This document shows, one piece after another, positions 24,502 to 38,400 of a stretch of DNA of 64,000 nt (positions are counted from its first letter, which is position 1; each line of letters begins with the position of its first letter). The stretch spans positions 186,001-250,000 of the forward strand of contig VZSF01000982.1 of assembly GCA_013398295.1 (NCBI GenBank). The letters are read 5' to 3'. Below the pieces are notes generated by a model. The model was given only the letters and a program-made list of their open reading frames with translations, was not told the DNA's origin and did not search any database. Source of the DNA: Chionis minor (taxonomy: Eukaryota; Chordata; Aves; Charadriiformes; Chionididae). The position numbers and the translations under genes were made by a program.

Positions 24502-27500
24502 TTTAGTGTTCACTGACAGATAAGACCTTCTCGTAGCCCATTAAAAACAACTAATTACTAGGTCTTTCCTTTCAACTTCCCATCAGTGCCATTATTATAG
24601 TGCCTTTATTGAATAAGGAAAGGCTTTGCTGCTTTGATGAGAATTGATCCCGATTTAGAGGCCTTTTATCATATCTATATAGCGATAGATACAATTTTAT
24701 TTTAAAAAATAATTTTTCAGGGAAGGATCTGCACAGGCACAATGAAATTGTAATATAAGGGATTCCCAGCCCCACAGGGTGTGATGTATGTCCCCTGGTA
24801 TATATTTCTGCTCTCATCTGGGGTCAAGTGGAGGAGGACAGACTAGTCATGTTGTGCTACTGACCAAAAGTATAGAGCAGAATGTCCAGAACATAACTGC
24901 TCTATAAAAGCTATTTGCAGCTGTGTTAAGTGGAAAACAGAGCGGATGTTGAAATGTTTTCATATTCTTTTTGATACTGGATTTGGTTAACATTTTTCTC
25001 CCTGCTCCTTGGAAACAACTGGTAGAGGAATATTTGGTTCTTTTAGTTCATTAACAAGATTGATGTCACAAAGAAATAGGTTATTTTTAGGCTTGTCATT
25101 AGCTGCTATGTGAATTTCTATCCCTGTAAAAAATGTAAATAGTGTTTTGCTTTGACATTACTCTTAGAAGTTTTCTGAAACAGCAGAATAAATGCACCCA
25201 ACTTTGCAAAGTTAAAATTTGGGACTTGAGCAGGATACAAGGGAAGTAAAGATAATCTGGTATATAGTCTTTATAACAGAAAACACAGGGCCACTGAAGC
25301 ACGTGGCAAATAACTGCTAACATGGCATCGAGTAAGGGCATTTGCGTGAATGCCTTCTTTCTTTTAAAGTGGAGTAAATGTTTTGATGGAAAAAAATTAA
25401 TAAATTTCTAGTGCAATTTTTTCCAGAGGAATGCAACTTCTTACAGGATGGAGCCCGTCCACAAATTACTGTGATCTGGATCAATTAAAATGAACCCTAC
25501 TGAATCACCGCTTCCGTTTCTTGTTCCACTCCAAATTTTCTTGATGTAGCTTCTAACCCTCGCTCACTTGTGAGATGTCACAGAGACAGGTTGCAAGATT
25601 TGAATTCAGATTTGTGCAGAACATTTGGTTCAAATGTATTTAAAACACTTTGAAAACTGAAGCTGGAAGCTTGAGGAGGCACATGCCAAACACTGGCATT
25701 TGTTTTTAAAGAGCAAAACAGCCTCAAACCTATCCTCATGGCTGGGGATGGTGCAGGGGATGGTTTGGATAAATCCAGTGACTCTCATTCAGCTGAGAAG
25801 TAATGCAGCGATACCATCATCCCCAAACAAACTTGAACCCTCTGGGGTGGCTAATGGTTAACCAGGCTAACAGGAAGGGCTCCATCCTGCAGCAGCAGGT
25901 CGCGGTGTGCTGTCTGCCGCTGGGAGCACCAGGGCTGCGCACGCCACTGTGTTTACAGTGCACGGCTATTGCGCCAGCTGAAGGGCACGGCCGGGTGCTG
26001 CTCCCGGCACCACTTTCTTCATGGTTTTCTCAGACGATCATTTTGTCAGCAGCTTTTTTCCCACCAGCCAGCAAACCCATAGGGGCCGGAGAGCAAATAT
26101 CGACCATCACCGAGGAGTGTGGCAGTGGCACTCAGCCGCTGCAGCCCCAGCTGACAGCCACACGCTCTCAGGTGTTTTTGGAGCCATCTCCTTCACTATT
26201 GGAGAAGTATCTAACAGGGCTGGATTTGGGTCGAAGAACTCCCTCGCAGGCCAAGCCACCCCCCAAGTCCTGCACTGGTTAGGGAAACGTGAAGCGGGGA
26301 CAAGTACTGCAAGAAAAGCACGCGGGTGTGGGGTCTCACTTCTGAACTACCCTAAGATTACATCCAGCCTAACAGGTTACCACAGGGAGCAAAGAAAGGA
26401 GACAGCAAGTCTTTGCTGTTGGCCTTATTATTTTGCTGTCTGAATTACAAATAGAATTTAGACAAAACTTAAATCTAATTAAGGAACAGTTTGTACTGTG
26501 GCAGATTTTATCACACTAAGTAATTGGCCATAATGGGACTTCTGCAGCCCAAGCTGAGGGCAAATGATATATGCTGTATACACATAATGAACTTTAAATA
26601 AATTATCCAAGAGCCGAATTCGTAATAAAAGGCAACTAGATTATTGAAATAGAAACCCTCTTTCAGTCTTAATGGTGGAGTCACCGCTCTATTACATGGT
26701 ATTCTTTACTGTAACCAATTGATTGGAGTCACTTTAAAAAATGTTGTGATTGCATGTCTTTAACTGCAGTCACGTATAAGGGAAACTCGTCTGCTCCTGC
26801 ATTGTGATAATTTAATTAGAGCCTGCTGGAAATAAAAGCCAAATGGCTGCAGCCATGGCAAAGTAACCTAATACCTGTAATTGGACTATATTTCACACAG
26901 ATGTGTTGCTGAATAAATTAAATAGGATTTGGCTCACAGTGTTCGACTCTTCACTGGCTCAGATTTAAGAGAGGCAAATGATTTATTCAGGGATGAAGAT
27001 GTAAGCCCCCTTCCCTTACCCTTTATAATTCAGGGAGGTATTTCCATGCCGAAAGAGTATGTGGATTTGGGTATAGGATGCATCCCAGATAAGTTTAATT
27101 TGTTCCATGTTTCCATCATCCTGTAACCCTTTGCTCATCTCTCTCCACTTTGCCCGGCCTCTAAGTTCACAGCTTTAAATCAAAATATGTGTTTTACCTG
27201 TAAATCCTTGGTGTTGCCTTCTCTCATCTTCATAGCTGGTTCCTTAAATACCCAACTCCAGCTGGCAGAGTTTCCTTTTACATCCCACAGGCTTGTGCAG
27301 TGAGACCATCTGGGAAAGCCGAAGCAAACCCCTCGGGCTATGGGGCAGGTCGCGGGAAGGCTCTGCCTGGGTTCCCAGGTGTCTGCTGGATGAAAGTGGG
27401 GTGGGCTCCACGGCGCTGAGCGAGAGCAGCTCTGACCCTTCTCACCTCCCTGCGGGCTAGCTGTCACGTCCCCTGCAGTGGGGCCATGCTGGTGTCGGCT

Positions 27501-30064
27501 TGTCCTCCCGTCTGGCCTCTGCTGCCTGCACGGGACCTGGGGACCTGCTCCGTTGTCAGTGGCAAAATGGGTTGGGACTGCCTGTAACCTGTCTGGTTTG
27601 GCTGGAGTGGTTTGTTACGGGCGTTTCCAGCCCTCGGCGAGGGAGGCAGGTCAGCAGCACTCAGGCAGGGAGAAGCAGCACCACCGCAGTGCCCGCCTGA
27701 AGGAATACCTGCTCCCCGAGTCCCAGAGCGCAGTACAGGAGAGGTGGGAAGACGGAGGGACAGGTGGGGTTAGGCATTTCGAACTGGCAGGAGCTGCCCT
27801 GCAGAGGGCTTGGTGGATGCTGGGAGCTGGGATCAAACCCTTGCCTCTCAAGGAGGGTGAAGGTATCCATGCTCTCCAAACTGGGAGCTTGGTGGGACCA
27901 GCTACCCCTTCTGCAGGGGCTCTGAGAAGAGCAGCGATTGTGTAACCAGGGCGCAAGCAGGGTCTTGTGGCTGGGAGAGGTGCCTAAGACCATGTGCTTG
28001 TGAGGGCAACCTGGACGGAGGAGGGCTTTGCTGGAGAAAGGGATTGCATGACCCTGCCAGACAACAATCCTGACCATGTTACGAGGGTGATGCACTTATC
28101 TGCTGGCAGGGCTTGTCCAGTGGTCAGAGGAATGAAGCAGCCCAGGAAAGAAGTCAAACCATGTGCTCCCTTTGCATACGGTTTGAAAAAATACCCAGCC
28201 TCCTTTGTGATCTGGAGCATTTTACAGTCCCCAAATACCCAGGCAACAAAGCAGAAGAAAGGCCAGCACTTCCTTGGATGTGATGACCAACCCTCAAGAA
28301 GGGGTTAGCAGAAATCTCCTCTCCCTTTGGAGAGGGAAGAAGGGCACCGGCACCTTCTGGAGTGCCCTGCGACAAGGGTTTTGCTTCCTTTGCAGAGTGA
28401 ACTGAGAGGAGCATGGGCCCACCCAGAGGTGCCAGGGTAATAATGGTGTGGTAGTTTAAGATTTTATGGGGTGACTTAGCTTTCCAGTGTGTGGACCTAG
28501 CTGAGACTATGGCCTTATGGAGATCTGCAGAGCCAGTATTCACACGTTTTGCTTGATCTTCTCTTCCTGTTCCTTTTCAACAGGTTTTGACTCTTGGGCT
28601 AATTGTGCTCCATTGGCTTTCACCTCGTTTCAAAGTAGTGATCCTTACACCAGTTTCAGGCTTCTCTTTCTTTTTCTTTTTTCTTTTCCCCACAAAAAAG
28701 CCCACTTTCAAAAGCATAAGCCTTCCAGATTTGATTTTGAATTAAATATTTGCAAACTTCTGTGAAGAGGTAGGAAAGTTATTATCTTGAGAGGGAAATG
28801 TTTAGATGAGGCTGAAAAGAACTTGAATGTTTTCCAACACTGAACTTAATTTCGGATCTCGTTTGAAGCTATTATTTACTTTCTCATGATGATAAGAGAT
28901 GTGAACCTAGAAACATGAGCAATTATGTACTGCATAATGTAATGGTGAATCAGGCTCAAATTATTTAGTAAATACAACTTTTAAAATGGTTGCATAACTG
29001 CCCTGGTTTTTTACCTGATGCTTTCAGTATTGGACATGTTCACATGAATTGCTTTTAGCTTACTGGTCATACATAATCTGTTCTCCTTAACTCTTTCTGG
29101 TATAAGCTTGGCCACATCAACCTTGAATGTGAACATTACTTTTGGACTCCTAAATACAAATATTCAGAAATAAACTGACAGTTGTCAACATATCCCTGAG
29201 TAACAGCTGATATGGGCAATCACCATTGTTTCCAGAAAGAGTTGAAACCACTTTTTGCCATGTAACTAGCTACCAGATAGTAGTAATTTCAGTACTCTAC
29301 ATCATGGTAACTGTACATTCTGCAAAGTGCAAAAACACCCTTTGAAAAGGTCATGGAGAGACCAGGGGCATGAAGCTGTATGTTCTCAGGAGTCCCAGTT
29401 TATCCCTACACACATAGATGAAGAACTTTCTGCATTTCATTTATAAGTTACTGTCAATGTATAAAGGATATCAAGTTCATTGCTTTTTTTTCTTTTTTTT
29501 TTTTAATTTTTATTCATTTTTGGATATTGGTCTGGTCTGGGATGCTATTTTTGAGTAAGAATGAGTATTGTTGTGGCATTATGATTCAAATGATATTAAA
29601 ATAGGATCTTTCCTTCGATGCTTCATCTCAGGCTTAGTGTTTGTAGTTCAAGAAAAGATTTTGAAAAAATGTGAGGAGCTGGAAAAGAGCTTCAGGGATG
29701 AATGGAATACTGGGAAATGTTGTGACATGCCTTGAAAGACTTTTGAGGCTTTAGGGATTCTCTGTAGTTAGTTTATTTGAGAACAGATTTAAACAGGAAT
29801 GGATGGATGACAGCCACGATCACATCCATGGGAAGAGAGTCCTGGCATCAGCATAGCTGGAGCTCTGCCAATCCAGGTTGGCAGTGAAAGACAAGTGTTT
29901 CTCAGTGAGGGTGGGTAGCTACTAAAACAAACCCCCATAGTAATATTGTTGATTCTTCAGTTTCAGAATTTTTAAACCAACATTGAGTGTCTTTTGCATA
30001 AATATCGGTACAGTTGCAGAGCAGCATGAGATGTTACCACCATGCAACTTTGCAGGACAGATGC
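24502..30064. other. Gene-free stretch upstream of OXGR1
   Basis: This should hold the OXGR1 5' intron and promoter, which cannot be located by eye. 25850-26300 and 27300-28100 are relatively G+C-rich without a dense CpG cluster. 26440-26960 is AT-rich and carries many homeodomain-type TAATTA/CAATTG motifs. No gene recognised. Confidence 0.5.
26440..26960. promoter_or_regulatory. Possible conserved non-coding element (weak)
   Basis: A compact AT-rich block with AATTAAGG, CCAATTGATTGG, AATTTAATTAGAG and GTAATTGGAC motifs, a composition common in vertebrate developmental enhancers. This is impression only; conservation was not tested. Confidence 0.2.
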
Positions 30065-30545
30065 ATAGGTTTTAAAGGCCAGAAGGACCTCCAGAAAACC
30101 TAGTCTAAAGGGTTGTATCCCGAAGATCTTGTACACCCAAGACCATAGCATTTAGCTCAGAATTCACAGTAACTTACATGTAGCTCTTTTTTTTTTCCAG
30201 TAGGAGGACAATCTTGATTTGAAGAAAGAGGGAGAATCCTCTTATTCCTTTGATAGGTTGTTCTAGAGGTGAATCATGTTGAAATCACATGCTGAAATTC
30301 ACAGTTGAAATCATGTCTTAGACTTTAATATGACTCTCTAGTTTGTACTTCCAGCCTTTCAGCGTCTTCATACATGTCTCTGCTATAAGGATAGAGAGAA
30401 GTCCGTTTAGCAATGGCTGTCTTGTTTTCGTGGAAGCATTTAAACATTATAATCAAGTCACCTTTCATACTTCTTCCTGATTAGTTTGGTAGCTTAGGGC
30501 ATCCTACAACAGCATCTGAGCTTCTCCAGCCTATTCTTTTTCCTC
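30065..30545 (-). mobile_element. Ancient amniote CR1 LINE, antisense
   Basis: From the left it shows the reverse complement of an old CR1 3' end: AGGCCAGAAGGACCTCCAGA, then CCTAGTCTAAAG. Further on comes ATAATCAAGTCACCTTTCAT near 30450 and the region ending in TGAGCTTCTCCAGCCTATTC near 30535. This order matches CR1 copies known from turtles and crocodiles. It is degraded. Confidence 0.7.
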
Positions 30546-33399
30546 CCATTGGCTTGTTAGATAGAATGTGAGGTCCTCCAGCCTCCATCCTGGTTTTCGG
30601 GCAATGTGGCTGGAGTCATTTCTCTGCCTGTGGTACCAGACTCCCAGAAATCCCAGGCATTCCTGGTGTGCATGCACCAGTCAGCTCTGTCCAAGCTACC
30701 CCGTAGGATTCAGCGGAGGGCTGTCAAAGGTGGCCTGTTCTGCACACTCCACCCTCCTGAGCCCTGATATTCTCCTGCAGCAATTGGGGAATCCCTTCTG
30801 CTTTGGAGGTTCTCTGCCCCTTCATCCACTGATCACATAGATATTCCTTCTTAGAACGACTGGAGCACCAGGTGATGATTGTAAGTACTCACTGTCCTGC
30901 CAGGAGGAGAGAGGAGAGGAGACATCATTGTATCCCTGTCCTCTTGAAAAATCTAGATATGGAGAAAATCTTTCCATCGCCATGGTGGAAAGACAGGAAT
31001 GTAAAGAGATATCCTGGGCTAGGAAACCATCATCCAGGGTGGGAAAGGCAGAGTGAAGAAGAATTGCAATGAATGGGGACTAAGGATCACACTCAAAAAA
31101 AAATAATAATAATCTGCTGCTACACCAGCAACGACTCAAGAAGGAATGTATTATTCTGCCCACTTTTATCATATAGAGCGGTGAAGTCATGCAGCAAACA
31201 ACTTTGTCATGCAGTGTGAGCAAGGAAAGCCTCCATAACGTAGGACTTGTCGGAGAGTCTCTCCTGCTTTTCAGGTCTGACTATGCTGTGCCACATTGTC
31301 TTCAGCTTGCTTCCAAAATATGTGTCATGATAAAATACCTTAAGGTGATCCAGTTGTCAGAGATTGCCTCCTTCTGTCAGAAAATAAATGGGATCCCTCT
31401 GCTGTGTTTCCCAGCAAAATCTTGGGATTTTTTCTCCTTGGAAAGTTTTTCTTAAATCATTTTGTTAGCTTGGATTCTTTGCTTAAATTTAGATGTTCTT
31501 TAGCATGTGTTTTCACGCTAATTCCACGCGACCCATTGTGTAATTTCCCTATATACGGTTCTGAACTGTTTTCACGTTGTGCAAAGAACGTCTTTGAAAT
31601 TACTCTGACTTTCCCATGATGCTTTGCGTCCCTTACAACTGAAGACTTCAAAGATGTTGTCTAGCTTTGCCAGATTTCATGTTGACTGCTAGAAGGTTTT
31701 CAAAAGCATTATGGGCATCAACAGGGGTTGGATGCTAATCGCCTTTGATTCTTCTAATAAATCTCTTCTTCTGACTTCATTGGCTGTGTGCTTCCTTCCA
31801 CCTGTGTTCCTCCCTTCTGTCTCTTTTTCCAGTTGAGAGTTTTTATAGTTGCAGTGGAGGTATTTTAAGGGCCCGCCATTGAAATGCATTCACCGATTGT
31901 CATCAAGGTGATTTAAAACATGCGCAACACATGCATACATTTTCATTCACACCCACAGTTTTTCCTTTGGGAAAAAATTTTCTTTTCCTTTGATTTTGGA
32001 TAAAATCCACAGGGTGCAGCTGTCCCATGAGACTTGGCTGCCTGGCAATTTTTGCCTCTAGAGCGCCTACGCCACGCATTCTTCCGGCCATTCATTGCCC
32101 CTTCCTGCACTGAAGTACTTCCTTCCTGCACTCAGTGGGAAACTCAGACTGCTAAAAGGTGACACCAGTACCTCTGTTCTTTTCTCTTGGTATAACATCT
32201 TTGCCCCCAGGGGAGAACTGGTGTGCCTGCAGGACCTAGCAAAGTAGATGCGCGCATGCCAGATGGATGCACACCCTTCAGACGTGTATATTCCAAAGAC
32301 ACGGGTTTGTTCCCAGTTTATTTTCCCACATGTTCTGTAATTGTTTATTGGAGTGAAACAAAAACAAAAGTTGAAGAATGCCGAAAATACACATGGGCCC
32401 TTGTACATGATCCGCAACTGGTACATTAGTCTTTGATATCTTTCATTTGTAACACTTTTTCTTTCTTCAAGTTCAGTGGCACTGCAGCCCTATGGCAAAT
32501 TAGGCAATTACTGCAGAACATGTATTTCAGGGTTGAGTTATCATATATCACACTTGGGGGACCACAGTCTGTGTCTTAACTAGAAGTTCGCGCTTCTTAG
32601 TTTTATTCTCTGCGTTCACGAGTCTGACATTTTTCTATCTGTCTCTGGCATGGTGTTGAGAAAACCCTCCTGTCTTGTTTGTACTACACCCTGTTGAAGG
32701 TTTCTCTTAGCTTTCAGGGTGTGTGTTCTGCTGAGGGTGGGTGTTACTGATGGATATTTCTGCAGCCCAGCCGAGTGCTCCAAATTTATTTCCTCATTCC
32801 CTTCCCCTTTATTGGGTTTGCACTGTGAGTTACTTACGTGCCCGGTTCGTAGTAGGTAAGGATGAACCTGCTGCTTTTCTTTAGCTGCAGGTCATGTTTA
32901 GGCAAAACAAGACCAGCATGAATGTGCGAAAGCAAGAAGGAGAGAGTGATGGCCAACAGAGAGGCAGGGAAGTGAAGCACAGAGCTCACTGGGAAGGGAG
33001 GTAGATGAGGCTCAGGAAACCCATAAGATGCGTGAAGACTAGTTCAGGCAAAAAGCGAATATTCCCATGGACCACCTATGCCCTTATGTCCTTCCACTGA
33101 AAGACAAGAATAAAACTCTTGCATATGCTGTGCTTGTCCAGTGCAGATGCCAGTTACCACTGAGCATTCACAGTGGAAGAGCAGATGATGGTACAGATCT
33201 AGGCATGACGGTCACCTCCTGTCAAATATTTCTTAGTCCTAAGTAGTGCCTGAGCCAGTCTGCCGGGCTCTGCATATTCTTCCCCTTGTATGGTCAGTTG
33301 GTCCATGAGCCAGCTAGTGTTCACAATGGCCCATGTTTTCCCTCATTCCCTCTGTTGCTGCCTTTTTGCCGTTAAAAAATGAAAAAGCCATCCGATGAA
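30546..33399. other. Gene-free stretch, nothing recognised
   Basis: No protein-like frame or recognisable repeat. Short A-rich tract at 31096-31108. Confidence 0.55.
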
Positions 33400-33650
33400 A
33401 TTTTGTGGGAAGAAGACTTTGGAGACCATAGTAAGAGACTTTTTCTCCATAAAGACAGCTGGGCAGTAGAACAGGCCACCTGAGGAGGCTGTGCAGGTGC
33501 CATCGATGGAGATTTTCAAGTCCCAGGTAGCCCTGAGAAACCTGATCTGAAATTAGTGCCAACCCTGCTCTGAGCAGCCAACTGCATTGGAGGCCTCCTG
33601 ATATCACTTCCAACTTGGTTGATTCCAGGATCTTATGATGCTCTGAAGTC
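33400..33650 (+). mobile_element. CR1 LINE 3' end, sense, old
   Basis: Contains degraded CR1 terminal motifs in order: GGAGGCTGTGCAGGTGCCAT, GGAGATTTTCAAGTCCCAGG, CCTGAGAAACCTGATCTGA, CCCTGCTCTGAGCAG, GGAGGCCTCCTGATATCACT and a final GGATCTTATGATGCTC. Confidence 0.8.
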
Positions 33651-34839
33651 TGCAAGCTGTAAAAGACAAGGGTAAGATCAAAGAGCCATCATTTCAAGAG
33701 AAAGAAGTCTCTAAGTATCCTACTGCTTCAGGAAAGACAAATCATGATATAGCAAAGCTACCCTAGACTCATCCAATCCTTTTTCACAGCTAGAGAGTCC
33801 TGTTTACCAGCCAGGCTTGTCTGTCCTGTTTCTCAGGAGTCCCGAAGGCTGCAAAACTGAAGTTGTTAGCTGAAATAACTTAATTTTCCTATTTTAATAG
33901 TCCTCAAGGTTGTGCAGTCCTTTATATTCTTTTTTCATACCTAGGATTTGGATATGGCTGTATGCATATGTGCACGCTTGGTTACCCCCAGCAGTCACAT
34001 GCAGAAAGCATCCTGGATTTAAACAGAAATTTGTATCCTGAAATTGCTAATTTGGCTTGACTTGTGGCCTGAAAAATAATTTCTATTGTTTAATCTTATT
34101 TCTGATAAACAAAATTTCAAGGTTCTGTTTAACAGGAATGTTTTCTTTCAGACCTGTATTTCACTGTGGAACAAGGCTAGAAGCGCACACAAGTCATGTT
34201 GGGGAAGCTTTGAGATCTGCATTCACAGATCACGTTGCAATCTGATTTCAATGTCAAAATCCTTCAGCATTCAAATGGTGTAGTTGATTTCAGTTCGATT
34301 TCACAGCCCAGATTCTCATTCCCTTCAGACTCCTCTTCAAAATGAAAAAAGGATTTGGCTCCCTGGTTACATACCCCCAATTCTTGAGCGCTCCCACCTT
34401 CTTGATTCATTGGGTTTGCATTGCTAGTAGTACTGCTTTGTTCATCCATGTCCTAGCTTTGGTACTAACAACTCCAAATTTCATTTTTGCTCATCAACCA
34501 GAACTTTGCGTGATTTGCTAATATTTACTAAAATAATGACTCGCGTTCATTTTAATTGACAAGAGGGACTGAAGCCCTGAGCGCAGAAATGCGCAGTCTA
34601 CCTCCAGCCGTGTCCTTATGAGCCGGGGAGGTCGGGGGACAGCCAGGGACAGCGATGCATCAGCTCTGCGGCGGCTGGTGGTGGCCGACAGTAGATGTCA
34701 CTCTTGCCTAACGTATTGCTTTCTCCACGGAAAGGATGGAGGCTTGGGGCGGGGAAGGGTGCCTGCTGATCGTAATTGCTACTGAATGAAAAATTTATTT
34801 TCACATTAAAAGACGTCTACATAGAAAACCGTAGCTTTT
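33651..34839. other. Gene-free stretch, nothing recognised
   Basis: No gene or repeat family recognised. Confidence 0.55.
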
Positions 34840-35415
34840 ATAGAATTATAGACTGGTTTGGGTTGGAAGGGACCTTTAGAGACCATCTAGTCCAACCTCT
34901 CTGCCATGGGCAAGGGCATCTTCTGCTAGATAAAGTTTCTCAAAGCCCCATCCAACCTGTCCTTGAACACTTCCAGCGACGGGACATCCACAGCTTCTCT
35001 GGGCAACCTGTTCCACTGTCTCACCACCCTCACAGTAAAGAATTTCTTCCTTATGTCCAATCTAAACCTACTGTCTTTCACTTTAAAACCATTGACCCTT
35101 GTCTTATCACTATAGGCCCTGGTAGAAAGTCTCTCATCATCTTTCTTAAAAGTCCTCNCCTGTCCTTGAACACTTCCAGCGACGGGACATCCACAGCTTC
35201 TCTGGGCAACCTGTTCCACTGTCTCACCACCCTCACAGTAAAGAATTTCTTCCTTATGTCCAATCTAAACCTACTGTCTTTCACTTTAAAACCATTGACC
35301 CTTGTCTTATCACTATAGGCCCTGGTAGAAAGTCTCTCATCATCTTTCTTAAAAGTCCTCTTTAACTACTGAAGGCCTGCAATAAGGTATCCTTGGAGCC
35401 TTCTCTTTCCTAGGC
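34840..35415 (-). mobile_element. CR1 LINE fragment, antisense, with internal exact duplication
   Basis: Begins at the CR1 3' end (GGTTGGAAGGGACCTTTAGA, CATCTAGTCCAACCTC) and runs backward through the 3' part of ORF2, encoding [10 protein letters not shown] and [10 protein letters not shown] on the minus strand. A 202-bp part is present twice, separated by one N. Confidence 0.93.
34956..35360. repeat. Exact 202-bp tandem duplication joined by an N (likely assembly error)
   Basis: 34956-35157 and 35159-35360 appear identical, with a single undetermined base at 35158 between them. The two copies of a CR1 stretch carry no differences, unlike real old duplications. Confidence 0.85.
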
Positions 35416-38400
35416 AAGGTGTTGTACCCACACCTTGTTCTGGACCTCTAAAGAAAGGTATATTGAATCCTTAACAAAAGGTGTATTTCTGTATTTCTGG
35501 GGGTTTTGGGGTACAGGTTGTTTGGGGTTTTTTTAGCTCAGTCTTTGAAATGTGTGTTGGAGGCCTGCTAAATTATGCAGAACTGCCCATCTCAACAAAA
35601 ACTTGCCATTTTGATACATAAACCAATGGAAACCTAATACTAAATTTGGGTACTGAGGGGCCGAAGGAGAATTTCTTGGCAATCCGTCTTATGGGTGAAG
35701 AACAAACCAAACCCACGCTAATATCTGTGATAGTGTAGTGTCTGGCAATGGACAGCCCATGGGCTGGGCCGTGCAGGCAAAGCCTGCGTTCCTCTCTGCT
35801 CAACAGCTCTCTGGCAGCTGTGCAACCACTTCTTCGACGTTATCCCCCAAGCACTGACAGCTGGAGCTTTCAAAAGGCTGCAGAGAAATTCATACCACAG
35901 TTGTGTGTGTCGCTGTGCCTCATTTTTTTTTTAATAACATGTTCAGAGTCCCTTTAAGTATCTTGGGAGACCGAACTGGTTGCCAGGCAGGGGTAAAACG
36001 CCTGCAAAGTTGCAACCTGTGGGACCACCTGTGCTATTTGGTCTTTTTTTCTGGGTAAGAATCAGGTTCCCTGAAGAGAAATACTAGTTGCTCTCACAGG
36101 GGTGACAACTCTCACTGTACCTCACCGTAAACTTCACTTTTTAGCAATGTGTGGAAATCACAGCAATTTTTGACTTCTGCTGAAGGTCTGGCTGGTGTTC
36201 TCCTATCAAAATCAGGCACTCCCTCAAATAGTGACCATTTTAAAGACTTTTCACATAAGATAATTTTCCTACCAGGAAAAATCCACTGGTTTTCTATGAC
36301 AACCACATAAATACTTCCAGTTGTGTCTGGATCCCTAGAAGCTCAGTTTCACTGTACAGGACCAGAAGGTGTTTACAAAAAGAGACATCAATTGTCTTTA
36401 TTATTAATGCCTGCTGTGGATATGTGATTTCAGGAGAGAGGAAGAATGAAGGAATTACACAACTGGGACATCACTTGAGAGAGATGCTGAAGACAAAATA
36501 TTTCACTAATACATGACTGCCACAGATGACTCTTCTTCTGAACCCCACCTTGTACCACTGCAACAGAGATCTCAGTCAAGCATTAAATGCTTGATTTTAG
36601 AAGAATCTTTGAAAAATCTAAGATTTATCAAATTATCAGTGTTATTAATCACCCTACTGAAGATAGTGACAGGGGTATATGTCAGTCTGGCAGTTCTTTA
36701 ATTTCTCCAGAGGAAGTCAATGTATAGCTTCTTTCATAACAGCGAGACACATCGACCTCAGGGATTATTCAAGAGAATGGTAGTGTGTCAGGAGAAAAAA
36801 AAAATGTTGGCAGCTGTACTGGTCTAATTAAACCAAGGGATTCAGGTAACATGAAGGGAAATCTCATGGATCCAGCCATGTACATTATTTGGGAATTGTA
36901 TTTGTCTGAAAAGGATTATTTGGAAATAGGCTGTTGTCATGGGCGAGACACAGTGAACGACAGCCTGCAGTGGCTCTGGATAATTGGGGTTTATTTAAGA
37001 AACAGTGAGATAAGAGCTCTACTTTCTGAGACACCCACTCCGCCGCTGACCCCAGAACTACAGTCACAAGGTCTCACCATCCATCTGAGCAGGAAGGTTG
37101 CTGCTGGCCCAGGACGGTCTTGTGGAACGTCAGGTTGGCTCATGCCATGCTGCTGCTCTTCATTAGCAGTCTCAGGCATCATGGGCCACAAGCTGGCTGG
37201 TCTCTTGCATCTTCCCCCACTGCCAGGTTATTCCTTCAGGCAAGATCTTTGCTTGAAGATTTTTTTTTGCCTGAAGATTTTTTCAGGCTCCCTTCTTTCT
37301 GAGACTGCTACTTCATTTTGGAAACCTCTCTCATCGGCACCAGCTCTTCTTTCCAGCACCCTGAGCCTAATTTTCCCAGACTGAATAGTCTGTCTGCAGA
37401 AGCACAATGTGGGATCAATTGCAGGGTTCATCTCATGTCTATTTATTAATAGGAGGATTCAGGATGTGCCATGTTCATTTCAGGTGGGATGAATACTTAC
37501 AACCAGCAGCTGGCAGGCAGCAGGCTTCGGCTTGAGAATTGCAGAAATTCACACACACACCCCCCCCCCCCCCCCCCGATGGCTACCCAGTTTTCTGCTG
37601 CCTGTTTGCATTCATAATTAAAATTATTTTTCACTTTGTCATTGTTTTTTCATCGTTTGCCACGTCAAGCATAGAAATTCAGGATACTCGATTTTCGACC
37701 CAAGGTTTAACACCAGATTTGCTGTGTTCTGAATCTTTGCCACTAGGTGGTAATGTCTTCTTCATCTTTAAAAAAAAAACCAAAACACCCACAACCCTCG
37801 TTTCGAGGCATAGGCTCAAACATGAATTATTTCTGTAAGGTTTATATGTTTTTATAGAGGGATCAGGAAAATTATGGCTGCTCTGAAGTAAAGCCTTTGA
37901 TTATCAGCTCACTGCGCAGCCACATGCCTGTCAGGGAAACAAAAGATGTGGGAGACTTCTGCTGGCCTCACACTTTTCTTTACTATGAGCAGAAGTTTGG
38001 TAGGACAGGAAAACTGGGCCTTGTATACGTATTTTTACACAAATATGTGATTATAAAACGTCATGCAAGGGTGTTCTTTTTTTATATTTCTTGAAACACA
38101 ACTATTATACCGGACTGTAACGCCTCTCTAAACTCCATGCAGTAACTATACACATATTTACCGTGCTGAAGGGCAATATCCCTGAGCTTTCTGTGCTCCC
38201 TTTTAGGATATTAATACCGAGCATAAAGCAGATCCTCAGCTGTGAAGACTATTGCAAACAGCTTGGCTGTGCCATCTCCTGCTTACAATGACTTTCCACT
38301 CTTAAGCAGCTCCAGGTGAGAGCATCTGTCCTTACCTTCAGAGAAGCTCATCCTGAAGCGCTGGGCAGCTGGAGTGCTAAGGTAAGGATCATGACCTGTC

